DNA from: Nocardia carnea
GTDB taxonomy: Bacteria; Actinomycetota; Actinomycetes; Mycobacteriales; Mycobacteriaceae
NCBI RefSeq assembly: GCF_029868855.1
Contig: NZ_JARWOV010000333.1
Span: 1-34,191 of the forward strand
Reading direction: 5' to 3'
DNA: 34,191 bases
Positions 16,303 through 24,121 of this stretch are shown here, in pieces. Position 1 is the stretch's first letter; each line of letters opens with the position of its first letter. The position numbers and the translations under genes were made by a program. The notes beneath the pieces are model-generated. The model did not search any database and was not told the DNA's origin. It saw nothing but the letters and a program-made list of their open reading frames with translations.

Positions 16303-16419
16303 GAATACACATCGGCAAAAAGTGTAAACGGTCGAGTTCGGGAGTCGGATCCGGAGATACGACCGGTGCGGGCGGCAGCGCAGCGGTCGCCCGCGTTCGG
16401 AAAGGCGAGGTGGGCGACG

Positions 16420-17643
16420 ATGACGACGTCCGAACTGGGATCGCGTGACGCGGCGAGCGCGCAGTGGCGCGACCGCAAAAGATATCTGTGGCTGTTCGGG
16501 CTGGTGGCGCCGACCGCGCTGGGCCAGGCCGCGGCGCTGGTGTGGATCTGCAACCAGCTGGGATGGCACGCGGTGGCACCGGTGTGGTGGTGGATCGGCC
16601 CGCTGCTGGTCTACGTACTGCTACCACTTCTGGACCGGTTCTTCGGCCCGGACGGTCAGAACCCACCGGACGAGGTGATGCAGCAGCTCGAACACGACCG
16701 GTACTACCGCTACTGCGTCTACGCCTTCATTCCGTTCCAGCTCGCCAGCCTGGTGTTCGCCGCCTACCTGTGGACGGCGCCCGAGCTGTCCTGGCTGGGC
16801 ATCGACGGCGGGCTGGGGCTGTGGTCGAAAATCGGGGTGGCGCTGAGCGTGGGTGTCATGGGCGGAGTCGGAATCAACACCGCCCACGAACTCGGCCACA
16901 AGAAGGAACTGCTCGAACGCCGGCTGTCGAAGATCTCCCTGGCACAGACCGGGTACGGGCATTTCTACATCGAACACAACCGCGGTCACCATGTGCGGGT
17001 CGCCACCCGGGAGGATCCCGCCAGTGCCCGGTTCGCCGAATCCTTCTGGAGCTTCCTGCCGCGCAGTGTATGGGGCAGTCTGCGGTCGGCGTGGGCGCTG
17101 GAGCGCACCCGGTTGCAGCGTACGGGCAAGGGGCCGTGGACGTTGCGCAACGATGTGCTCAACGCCTGGGCGATGACCGTGGTTCTGTGGGGCGCGCTGG
17201 CGGTGGCCTTCGGTCCGGGTGTACTGCCGTTCCTGGTGATCCAGGCGGTGTACGGATTCTCGCTTCTGGAGACAGTGAACTACCTCGAGCACTACGGCCT
17301 GCTCCGCCGGCGGACGGCCTCGGGTCGTTACGAACGGTGCACTCCGGAGCACAGCTGGAACTCCGACCATATCGTCACCAATATCTTCCTCTACCACCTG
17401 CAGCGGCACAGCGACCATCACGCCAACCCCACCCGCCGCTACCAGACGTTGCGCAGTATGGACGGCGCCCCCGCGCTGCCGAGCGGCTACGCAAGCATGA
17501 TCACCCTGGCCTACTTCCCGCCGCTGTGGCGCAAGGTGATGGACCACCGCGTGCTGGAGCATTATCACGGCGATATCACCCGCGTGAACATCCAACCCAG
17601 GAAGCGAGACCAGGTGCTGGCGCATTACGGGGCGGTGAGCTGA
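16420..17643 (+). CDS. alkB: Alkane 1-monooxygenase
   Basis: This is a membrane-bound non-heme diiron omega-hydroxylase converting n-alkanes to 1-alkanols with electrons from rubredoxin. All four histidine clusters of the AlkB family are present: HELGHK (156-161), EHNRGHH (185-191), NYLEHYGLL (287-295) and LQRHSDHH (327-334). There are about six hydrophobic helices. Length is 407 aa from ATG 16420, which follows GGCGAGGTGGG. The ATG lies in a frame open further upstream, but the earlier sequence reads as leader. Its stop overlaps the first rubredoxin start (TGATG), so electron donor and hydroxylase are co-translated. No rubredoxin reductase is present here, so that partner must be encoded elsewhere. 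Confidence 0.97.
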   Translation: MTTSELGSRDAASAQWRDRKRYLWLFGLVAPTALGQAAALVWICNQLGWHAVAPVWWWIGPLLVYVLLPLLDRFFGPDGQNPPDEVMQQLEHDRYYRYCVYAFIPFQLASLVFAAYLWTAPELSWLGIDGGLGLWSKIGVALSVGVMGGVGINTAHELGHKKELLERRLSKISLAQTGYGHFYIEHNRGHHVRVATREDPASARFAESFWSFLPRSVWGSLRSAWALERTRLQRTGKGPWTLRNDVLNAWAMTVVLWGALAVAFGPGVLPFLVIQAVYGFSLLETVNYLEHYGLLRRRTASGRYERCTPEHSWNSDHIVTNIFLYHLQRHSDHHANPTRRYQTLRSMDGAPALPSGYASMITLAYFPPLWRKVMDHRVLEHYHGDITRVNIQPRKRDQVLAHYGAVS

Positions 17644-17822
17644 TGGCCGTATACGCCTGCCCTGTCTGCGATTACCGCTACGACGAGAGCATCGGTGCGC
17701 CCCGCGAGGGCTTCCCGGCAGGCACCGCCTGGTCGGTGGTTCCCGACGATTGGTGCTGTCCCGACTGCGGAGTCCGCGAAAAACTCGATTTCGAAGCCGT
17801 TCCCCCGGCGAAAGGACATTGA
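17643..17822 (+). CDS. Rubredoxin, AlkG1 type
   Basis: A 59-aa iron protein with two Cys pairs (CPVC and CPDC) binding one Fe. Compared with the next gene it has one extra residue, an Arg, after the second pair (CPDCGVREKLDF against CPDCGAAKSDF). That insertion marks the AlkG1 class, reported not to substitute for the AlkB electron donor. Its partner or function is therefore unclear despite the coupled start. It also has a short charged tail (PPAKGH). Confidence 0.93.
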   Translation: MAVYACPVCDYRYDESIGAPREGFPAGTAWSVVPDDWCCPDCGVREKLDFEAVPPAKGH

Positions 17823-17823
17823 T

Positions 17824-18009
17824 ATGACCACCGGCTACAAGCTGTACCAGTGTGTGCAATGCGGTTTCGAATACGACGAGGAACTCGGCTGGCCGGAGGA
17901 CGGTATCGCGCCCGGAACCCGCTGGGAGGATATCCCCGAGGACTGGTCCTGCCCGGATTGCGGTGCCGCGAAAAGCGATTTCTTCATGGTCGAGATCAGC
18001 CGCACCTGA
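17824..18009 (+). CDS. Rubredoxin, AlkG2 type, electron donor to AlkB
   Basis: A 61-aa rubredoxin with CVQC and CPDC iron ligands and the typical YDEELGWPEDGI...PGTRWEDIPEDW core. It lacks the Arg insertion of its neighbour, placing it in the AlkG2 class that passes electrons from rubredoxin reductase to AlkB. The start ATG at 17824 is one base after the preceding stop, with AAAGGACAT upstream as ribosome site. It is the last gene of the alkB unit and converges on the (p)ppGpp synthetase gene. Confidence 0.95.
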   Translation: MTTGYKLYQCVQCGFEYDEELGWPEDGIAPGTRWEDIPEDWSCPDCGAAKSDFFMVEISRT

Positions 18010-18088
18010 ACCGCGGGCGCCGGTCTGCCGGTCGACGCTCGTCTGGTACGCGACGAGATGCGATACCGTGCCGGCCGCGTTTCGTCGC

Positions 18089-18871
18089 TCAGGTGGGCCG
18101 AGGAGGTGCAGAACGGTCTGCGAGGTTCTGGTAGAGGGCGCTGAGATCGAGGGAATCGGCAGGGCGGCTGCGAACCTGTGCGGTGCGGTCCACCTGGCGG
18201 TGTAGCGCTTCCATTTTCTCGTCGAGCTGGGTGGCCACTTCGGCGGCCTGGGCGAGATCGCTGCGGAGGTTCGGCGGCACTTCGCCCCGGTACTTGTAGT
18301 AGATCTTGTGTTCCAGGCTGGCCCAGAAATCCATGGCGATGGTACGGATCTGGATCTCGACCGGTATCCGTTCGGTGCGTGCGGAGCGGAATACCGGGAT
18401 CGACACGATCAGGTGCAGACTCTGGTAACCGTTCGGTTTGCGGTGGGTGATGTAGTCGCGCTCTTCCAGGACGGTGATGTCTTCCTGGCCGGCCAGCATG
18501 TCCCGGATCTGGGCGATATCGGAGATGAAGCTGCACACCACCCGGACACCGGCGATATCGAGCACGTTCTCCCGGATCGCAGCCAGGTTCATGGGGTAGT
18601 TCTTGCGCCGCACCTTCTCCAGCACGCTCTCGGGGGATTTGAGCCGCGATCCCACATGCTCGATGGGGTTGTACTCGTGGGTGCTGTTGAAGTCCTCGCG
18701 CAGGATATTGATCTTCGTGGTGATCTCGTCGATCGCGAACTTGTAGCCGAGCATGAAGTCGACGAACTGTTCCCGCAGCGCGTGGACATACTCCACGTCG
18801 ATTCGCCCCGACTCGCCGGAGAATCCATCGACGGCTGTGGTGTCCGGATGCCAGGGCTTCATTGCGCCCAT
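18089..18871 (-). CDS. Small alarmone synthetase (RelA/SpoT-like GTP pyrophosphokinase)
   Basis: This stand-alone (p)ppGpp synthetase (260 aa) lacks hydrolase, TGS and ACT domains, as in RelQ/RelP-type proteins. Synthetase motifs are visible: SRLKSPESVLEKVRRKN, DIAGVRVVCSF, KPNGYQSLHLIVSIP (ATP/GTP-binding Tyr and His), VEIQIRT and MDFWASLEHKIYYKYR. The N-terminal helix (VDFMLGYKFAIDEITTKINIL) and C-terminal helices are typical for oligomerising members. I chose ATG 18871 (MGAMKPW) because GAAGG lies 4 nt before it. ATG 18862 is the alternative. It probably makes alarmone in stress without ribosome control. It is divergent from a cell-wall carboxypeptidase gene. Confidence 0.92.
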   Translation of the reverse strand: MGAMKPWHPDTTAVDGFSGESGRIDVEYVHALREQFVDFMLGYKFAIDEITTKINILREDFNSTHEYNPIEHVGSRLKSPESVLEKVRRKNYPMNLAAIRENVLDIAGVRVVCSFISDIAQIRDMLAGQEDITVLEERDYITHRKPNGYQSLHLIVSIPVFRSARTERIPVEIQIRTIAMDFWASLEHKIYYKYRGEVPPNLRSDLAQAAEVATQLDEKMEALHRQVDRTAQVRSRPADSLDLSALYQNLADRSAPPRPT

Positions 18872-19009
18872 TGTGCCTTCACCAGCGATTTCCCCGCCAC
18901 ATCGAGTGATGTCCACCATGATCCCGGTCGTGCCGTACCGGCCGTGTTCGGTTCCGCGGTGGCGGCGACGCCTCCGGCGGATATCCCACTGTTCGACCAG
19001 GTCGGACGA

Positions 19010-19015
19010 CAGAAT
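19010..19015 (+). promoter_or_regulatory. Possible -10 of a leaderless carboxypeptidase transcript
   Basis: CAGAAT matches 4 of 6 consensus positions and ends 6 nt before the ATG at 19022, the spacing expected if transcription starts on the initiation codon. There is no Shine-Dalgarno sequence before that ATG. No good -35 is seen. Confidence 0.3.
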
Positions 19016-19021
19016 GTGGCG

Positions 19022-19933
19022 ATGCGAACCTATACCCGTGTGCTGCCGGCGGTCCTCGCCGGAGTGCTCGTCGTCTTCGCGCCTACCGTCGCGGCCGCTC
19101 CGGTTCCGGGTGGCTCGGCTCAGCTTCCGTTTCCGCTGAATCTCCAGCCGGAGGGCGTGCAGGCGCCCGCGGCGGCGCTGGCGGAGGCCAATACCGGTGT
19201 GGTCGTGTGGTCGCGGCAGCCGGATACCCGCCTGCCGATCGCCAGTCTCACCAAGGTGATGACCGCGGTGGTCGTGCTCGAGGCGGGTGATCTCGAGCGG
19301 CCGATCACGGTCTCGCAGGCGGCCGTCGACTCCGCCGCGGCCCACGGGGGCAGTACCGCCGGCCTGGTGCCGGGCGAAGTGCTCACCGCGCGGCAGCTGC
19401 TGTACGCGATGATGCTGCCGTCCGGTTGCGATGCCTCGTACGCTCTCGCCGAGGCGTTCGGGCCCGGCCGGGACGCCTTCATCGCCCGGATGAACGCCAC
19501 CGCGCATCGGCTGGGTATGCCGAATACGCATTTCAGCGACCCCAGCGGTCTCCCCGTCCCCGACGATTTCGCGACGTACTCCACGCCCGCGGAGCTGGTG
19601 CGGCTGGGCCGGCACGCGATGGCGAACCCGGTGTTCCGGGAAATCGTCGGAACACCGGTCCACCATCAGCCGGCCGGGCCGGCGACCCGCCATCACATCT
19701 GGGAGAACACCAACGGGCTGCTCCAGGAGTATCCGGGCACCGCGGGTATCAAGACCGGATCCACGAATGCCGCCGGGACCTGTTTGCTGTTCGAAGCTGC
19801 CCGGGGCGGCCAGCGGCTGATCGGGGTGGTCCTGAACAGTTCACCCCACGATCTGGACGCCGCGACGGCCGACGCCCGGCGCATCATGGACTGGGGTTTC
19901 GTCCCGATCCTGAGTTCTCTGCCGATCGGCTGA
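19022..19933 (+). CDS. Secreted D-alanyl-D-alanine carboxypeptidase (DacB2-like, S11)
   Basis: This penicillin-binding peptidase trims the terminal D-Ala of peptidoglycan stem peptides outside the membrane. It has a signal peptide (TRVLPAVLAGVLVVFA, cleavage near AAA-APVPG at about 26). Active-site motifs are SLTK (75-78, nucleophile Ser75) and KTG (244-246). The middle SxN motif reads SGC (134-136), with Cys in place of Asn. The 303-aa protein ends soon after the catalytic domain, without the C-terminal anchor helix of larger PBP5-type enzymes, resembling mycobacterial DacB2. ATG 19022 may be leaderless. An in-frame GTG at 19016 is the alternative. It shares a 150-bp divergent region with the alarmone synthetase gene. 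Confidence 0.9.
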   Translation: MRTYTRVLPAVLAGVLVVFAPTVAAAPVPGGSAQLPFPLNLQPEGVQAPAAALAEANTGVVVWSRQPDTRLPIASLTKVMTAVVVLEAGDLERPITVSQAAVDSAAAHGGSTAGLVPGEVLTARQLLYAMMLPSGCDASYALAEAFGPGRDAFIARMNATAHRLGMPNTHFSDPSGLPVPDDFATYSTPAELVRLGRHAMANPVFREIVGTPVHHQPAGPATRHHIWENTNGLLQEYPGTAGIKTGSTNAAGTCLLFEAARGGQRLIGVVLNSSPHDLDAATADARRIMDWGFVPILSSLPIG

Positions 19934-19966
19934 TCGGCGCGGCGGCCCGGTCCGGCCCTGCGGAGC

Positions 19967-20713
19967 CTACGCGCCCAACCGGTTCTGCCGGTGGTGGGTA
20001 GTGCGCCGCAGGGCCGGACCGGATCCGGGCAGGTCCAGCCGGCGTCCGATTTCGGCCGCCGCGGTCTGCACCGACAGACGTATCCGATGGTCAGCGCGGA
20101 CCTTCGTCACCGAACCGAAAATCGAGACGGCGGCGGGTTCCCCGTGACCCATCGTCCCGATCGGCGCCGCCACGCAGCTGAAGCCCTTCATGCACCGCTC
20201 GTGCTCGTAGACCATCCGCAGTTCCCGGGCCCGATCGATATCCGGTGAGCCGACGGGCCGGTCGAGGGCGAGCAAGGCTTTGCCGATCGCCGAGGTCTCC
20301 GCGCGCAGCCGGCTACCGACACGTGACCGGATACCGGTGACGAGTTCCCCGCCGACCTTCTCGAGATAGACCACCTCGTCGCCGTCGAGTACGCCCAGGT
20401 GCACGATGCAGCCGGTCACGCGGTGCAACCAGTGCAGGCCGGGGAGCGCGGCGCGACGCAGGGCGTTCTGCTGGGAGGCCGCCGAACCGAGCTCGATGAT
20501 GCGCATACCCAGCTGGTATTCCTTGCCGTGCCGGTGCACCCAGCGCAACGCGACCAGCTGTTCCAGTGCGCGATGCGTGGAGGAGAGCGGTAAACCTGTG
20601 GCCGCGACGATCTGCGACAGGTTCATGGGTTCGGCACCGTCGAGCACATCGAGGATCGAGGCCGCGCGCTGCATGACTCCGGCCGGGGCCTCGTCGGCAC
20701 TGTGCGACCGCAT
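19967..20713 (-). CDS. IclR-family transcriptional regulator
   Basis: A 248-aa regulator with N-terminal winged helix (residues 14-75: RAASILDVLDGAEPMNLSQI, ATGLPLSSTHRALEQLV, LGMRIIELG) and a C-terminal GAF-like effector domain. The effector region includes VVYLEKVGG, SAIGKALLA and CVAAPIGTMGHGEPAAVSIFG, where IclR proteins bind small organic acids or aromatics. ATG 20713 follows GAAGGAGACCCG. It is divergent from an SDR / epimerase / MHS-transporter cassette that it very likely controls. It converges with the carboxypeptidase gene 33 nt away. Confidence 0.92.
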   Translation of the reverse strand: MRSHSADEAPAGVMQRAASILDVLDGAEPMNLSQIVAATGLPLSSTHRALEQLVALRWVHRHGKEYQLGMRIIELGSAASQQNALRRAALPGLHWLHRVTGCIVHLGVLDGDEVVYLEKVGGELVTGIRSRVGSRLRAETSAIGKALLALDRPVGSPDIDRARELRMVYEHERCMKGFSCVAAPIGTMGHGEPAAVSIFGSVTKVRADHRIRLSVQTAAAEIGRRLDLPGSGPALRRTTHHRQNRLGA

Positions 20714-20821
20714 CGGGTCTCCTTCCTCGTCGGGACGGCGCGAGGGGATAACTCCATGTCGAGGGGCCTGCGACGCCACCACGAACCATAGGTCGCGCCG
20801 GGTGCGGTGGGGACGAGTTCT

Positions 20822-20844
20822 TCCACTGGCCGGAAACTCCACTG
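20822..20844. promoter_or_regulatory. Direct repeat TCCACTG, candidate IclR operator
   Basis: TCCACTG occurs at 20822-20828 and 20838-20844. The 16-bp offset is about one and a half helical turns. A TTCC/GGAA dyad (20821-20824 and 20832-20835) overlaps the first copy. The site lies just upstream of the SDR promoter and about 110 nt from the IclR start. It is suggestive only. Confidence 0.3.
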
Positions 20845-20865
20845 TCGGCCGTGGTGCCGGCGGGT

Positions 20866-20871
20866 TGTAAT
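20866..20871 (+). promoter_or_regulatory. -10 hexamer for a leaderless SDR transcript
   Basis: TGTAAT (5 of 6 consensus) ends 6 nt before the ATG at 20878, so the expected start nucleotide is the A of the start codon. A weak -35 (CTGTCG, 20842-20847, 18-nt spacer) is present. No ribosome site precedes the ATG. Leaderless messages are common in actinobacteria. Confidence 0.5.
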
Positions 20872-20877
20872 CCGTGG

Positions 20878-21693
20878 ATGACCGATCTCTGCTCCTTCAC
20901 TCCCGGTGCGCTGCTTGTGGGCCGGCGTGCCGTGGTCACCGGCGGGGCCGCCGGTATCGGTGCCGCGGTCGCGCGGGCGTTCGCCGCGCACGGTGCCGAC
21001 GTGCTCGTCGCCGATATCGCGCCGATCGGTTCGGCCGGTTTCGATCCCGCCGCGGGTGGCTCGATAGCGCAGGTGGAATGGGATGTGCGGGAATCGCCGT
21101 GCCCGGCCGAACTGATCGAGCACCGGCCCCAGATCCTGGTCAACAATGTCGGCCACTACCTGCGGCCTCCGCATACCTTCGCCACCAACGCTCCCGCGTT
21201 GTGGGACGAACTGCACGACATCAATTTCGCGCACGTCCTCCGCCTGACCCATGCGCTGCTACCGGGAATGAGCGAGCGGGGTGACGGTTCGATCATCAAC
21301 CTCACCACGGTCGAAGCCCATCGCGCGATACCCGGCCATGCCGTGTATTCGGGGTACAAGGCCGCACTGACCGGATTCACCCGGTCGCTGGCCGCGGAGA
21401 TCGGTCCCGCCGGTATCCGCGTCAACGCCATCGCCCCGGACCTCATCGAATCCGTTCAGGTGCCCTACGCCGCCCTCGTCCCCGAGGAAGACCGGCATCT
21501 GTGGCCGACCTGGTCACCGCTCGGCGGCCCCGGCCGGCCCGACGATGTAGCCGGTGTGGCGCTGTTTCTCGCGTCCGACCTGTCCCGTTTCGTCACCGGC
21601 GGCACCATCCACGTCGACGGCGGAACCCATGCCGCCGGTGGCTGGGTGCCGCGCCGTTCCGGTGGCTGGACCAACCGACCCCGCAACCCCTGA
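20878..21693 (+). CDS. SDR-family oxidoreductase
   Basis: An NAD(P)-dependent short-chain dehydrogenase (271 aa). TGGAAGIG (21-28) binds the cofactor, and NNVG (89-92) stands for NNAG. The catalytic pair is Tyr157 and Lys161 (YSGYK). The position 13 residues before the Tyr, normally the catalytic Ser, is Thr144 (NLTTVEA). Thr is tolerated in some SDRs. The end carries FVTGGTIHVDGG plus an extra GGWVPRRSGGWTNRP tail. It is the first gene of a three-gene unit under the divergent IclR regulator. The substrate is unknown; a hydroxy acid or alcohol is likely given the partner MHS transporter. Confidence 0.88.
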   Translation: MTDLCSFTPGALLVGRRAVVTGGAAGIGAAVARAFAAHGADVLVADIAPIGSAGFDPAAGGSIAQVEWDVRESPCPAELIEHRPQILVNNVGHYLRPPHTFATNAPALWDELHDINFAHVLRLTHALLPGMSERGDGSIINLTTVEAHRAIPGHAVYSGYKAALTGFTRSLAAEIGPAGIRVNAIAPDLIESVQVPYAALVPEEDRHLWPTWSPLGGPGRPDDVAGVALFLASDLSRFVTGGTIHVDGGTHAAGGWVPRRSGGWTNRPRNP

Positions 21694-21720
21694 CCCGACG
21701 GACTGAAAGTCGTATCGAAT

Positions 21721-22635
21721 ATGAAAATACTGATCATCGGCGGCACCGGCATGATCGGCGCGCACGCCGCGCTGCACCTGCGTGAACACGGTGACGACGT
21801 CACCATCGCGGCGCGCGGGGCGATCCCCGAAAGCTCACCGGTCGCCGGTTTTCCGCTGCTGACAGGCGATTACACCGTTCCCACGTTCACCCGGCAACAA
21901 CTGTCACGCTTCGACGGCATCGTCTTCGCGGCCGGCCAGGACGTGCGGCACAAGAAGGCCGATGACGACCCTGGTCGGTTCTGGGCGGACACCCAGATCG
22001 TGGGTGTGCCGCGGTTCGCCGCACTCGCCAAAGAGGCCGGTGTGGGCCGTTTCGTGCAGGTGGGCAGCTACTACCACCAACTGCGACCGGACCTGGCGGA
22101 CAACAACCCGTATATCGCGGCGCGGAAGGCGGCCGACGAGGGCGCCCGCGCGCTCGCGGACGAATCGTTCACCGCATGCACGCTCAATCCGCCCTCGATC
22201 ATCGGTGCCGTGTCCGGTGCCTCGGCCCGGCGCTACCGGCGGATGGTTTCGTGGGCGGCCGGAAACGAGCCCGATATTCCCGATTTCGCGCCGACCGGCG
22301 GCACCAACTACATGTCCGCTGCCTCGCTCGCACAGTCGATCCGCGGTGCCCTGCTCGACGGGGAGTCCGGCGCGGCGTATCTCGTCGGCGATCAGAACCT
22401 CTCCTACCGGGAGTTCTTCCAGATGATGGTCGACGCGGCCGGCGGCCGGCGGGTCATCACCGAACGCGACGAACAGCATCCGCTGCTGCCGGACGCCGCC
22501 ATCATCCAAGGTCGCGGCAACACACTGGCATATGAACCGGATGCCGGCGAGGTACGCCGGCTGGGTTACGCCCGCAACGACTGCGCCCGCGCCGTCGAAG
22601 CGCTCATCGATGTGGTCGTCACGGCCACGCACTGA
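21721..22635 (+). CDS. NAD(P)-binding atypical SDR / epimerase-like protein
   Basis: An extended Rossmann-fold protein of 304 aa beginning MKILIIGGTGMIGAHAA, with GGTGMIG at 7-13. The active-site region reads VGSYYHQ (Ser116, Tyr117/118), then NPYIAARKAADE with Tyr131. The Lys is one residue later than the usual YxxxK (Tyr131, Arg135, Lys136), so classical epimerase/dehydratase chemistry is uncertain. NPPSIIGAVSG and the C-terminal substrate lobe resemble the NAD-dependent epimerase/dehydratase family. It lies 27 nt after the SDR gene in the IclR-linked unit. I cannot name the reaction. Confidence 0.75.
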   Translation: MKILIIGGTGMIGAHAALHLREHGDDVTIAARGAIPESSPVAGFPLLTGDYTVPTFTRQQLSRFDGIVFAAGQDVRHKKADDDPGRFWADTQIVGVPRFAALAKEAGVGRFVQVGSYYHQLRPDLADNNPYIAARKAADEGARALADESFTACTLNPPSIIGAVSGASARRYRRMVSWAAGNEPDIPDFAPTGGTNYMSAASLAQSIRGALLDGESGAAYLVGDQNLSYREFFQMMVDAAGGRRVITERDEQHPLLPDAAIIQGRGNTLAYEPDAGEVRRLGYARNDCARAVEALIDVVVTATH

Positions 22636-22724
22636 AACATCCGATTTCCGCGTGGCGGGCTACGGCGAGTCGTTCGCCGTAACCGTGTCCACACCGAGGC
22701 TTGATCACCGACGCTGGAGCCCCC

Positions 22725-24083
22725 ATGTACACAGAGAAACAACCACCGAGAGCCGAATCCGCGTCGGCTGCCGGAACGCCGGGCGCGGCGAGCGACAACA
22801 CGCAGTTGCGTAAAGTCGCACTGTCGAGCCTGCTCGGCACCGTCCTCGAGTACTACGACTTCCTCCTCTACAGCACCATGGCCGCCCTGGTATTCGGCCG
22901 GCTGTTCTTCCCGTCGTCGAACTCGGCCGCCTCCACCATCGCCGCGTTCGGTACGCTCGCCGCCGGTTACGCGGCCCGGCCCATCGGCGGCATTCTGTTC
23001 GGTCATTTCGGTGATCGCCTCGGCCGCAAATCCATGCTGATCGTGACGATGCTGATGATGGGCGGTGCCAGCTTCGTCATCGGCCTGCTCCCCGATTACG
23101 GGACGATCGGTGTGCTGGCTCCGATCCTGCTGGTCGCGTTACGCCTGATCCAGGGCATTGCGATCGGCGGGGAATGGGGTGGTGCGGCGCTCATGGTGAT
23201 CGAGCACGCCGACAACGAGCGCCGCGGTAGGTGGGCGGGGATCATGCAACTCGGATCCCCGATCGGATTCCTGCTCTCCACCGTGGTGGTCATGGTGGTG
23301 AGCATGCTCCCGGACGAAAGCCTGTACTCCTGGGGCTGGCGTCTGCCCTTCTTGCTCAGTGGTGTGCTGGTGGCCGTCGGCCTGTATGTACGCCTGGGCG
23401 TGGTGGAGAGCCCGGTGTTCCGGGATGCGCTGGAACAGGCCGAATCCGAGCCGAAGGCCACGACACCACTGCTACAACTGCTGCGCACTCCGCGCCCGCT
23501 CGTCCTGGCGTGCGCCGCCGGAATCGGGCCGTTCGCGCTGACAGCGCTCACCACCTCGCACATCATCGCCTACGCCACCGATATCGGGTACGACCAATCC
23601 GAGGTGATGCGCGCGCTGGTCGCGATGTCGGTGCTGTCGCTGATCGGCATCCCGCTGTTCTCCGCGCTGTCGGACCGGCTGGGCCGCCGGGCCGTCACCA
23701 TGGCCGGCGCCATCGGCGCGGTGGTCTTCGCACTCCCGCTGTATACCCTGGTGAACACCGGTTCGGCACTCTGGCTGACCGTAGGCCTGCTGATCGCCCA
23801 GGTGGTGCAGAACCTCATGTACGCGCCGCTGGCACCGCTGCTGGCGGAGATGTTCGGTACCGAGATGCGGTACACCGGTGTATCGCTGGGCTATCAGATG
23901 GCCAGCCTGATCGGGGCCGGGTTCGGCCCACTGATCGCGAGCAGTTTCCTCGCCTCCACCGGTGGCTCCAGCCTGCCGCTCAGCGCGATCATCGTGGTCA
24001 CCGCGCTCCTCACCGCCACGGCTATCTGGCGGATGGCCGAGACCCGCGGGCGCGATCTGACAGCCGATTTCGCCCGCGGATAG
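22725..24083 (+). CDS. MFS transporter, metabolite:H+ symporter (MHS) family
   Basis: A 12-helix inner-membrane transporter (452 aa) with MHS-family marks: LLGTVLEYYDFLLYSTMAAL, the loop GHFGDRLGRKSMLI between helices 2 and 3, RLIQGIAIGGEWGGAALM and, in the second half, SDRLGRRAVTMAG. MHS proteins (ShiA, ProP, citrate and dicarboxylate carriers) take up organic acids and zwitterions with protons. ATG 22725 follows GGAG. It closes the IclR-linked cassette and presumably imports the compound that the two oxidoreductases act on. Confidence 0.92.
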   Translation: MYTEKQPPRAESASAAGTPGAASDNTQLRKVALSSLLGTVLEYYDFLLYSTMAALVFGRLFFPSSNSAASTIAAFGTLAAGYAARPIGGILFGHFGDRLGRKSMLIVTMLMMGGASFVIGLLPDYGTIGVLAPILLVALRLIQGIAIGGEWGGAALMVIEHADNERRGRWAGIMQLGSPIGFLLSTVVVMVVSMLPDESLYSWGWRLPFLLSGVLVAVGLYVRLGVVESPVFRDALEQAESEPKATTPLLQLLRTPRPLVLACAAGIGPFALTALTTSHIIAYATDIGYDQSEVMRALVAMSVLSLIGIPLFSALSDRLGRRAVTMAGAIGAVVFALPLYTLVNTGSALWLTVGLLIAQVVQNLMYAPLAPLLAEMFGTEMRYTGVSLGYQMASLIGAGFGPLIASSFLASTGGSSLPLSAIIVVTALLTATAIWRMAETRGRDLTADFARG

Positions 24084-24121
24084 GCACCGGCGGACGGTCG
24101 TGCGGGCTGCCGGCGCGGGCA

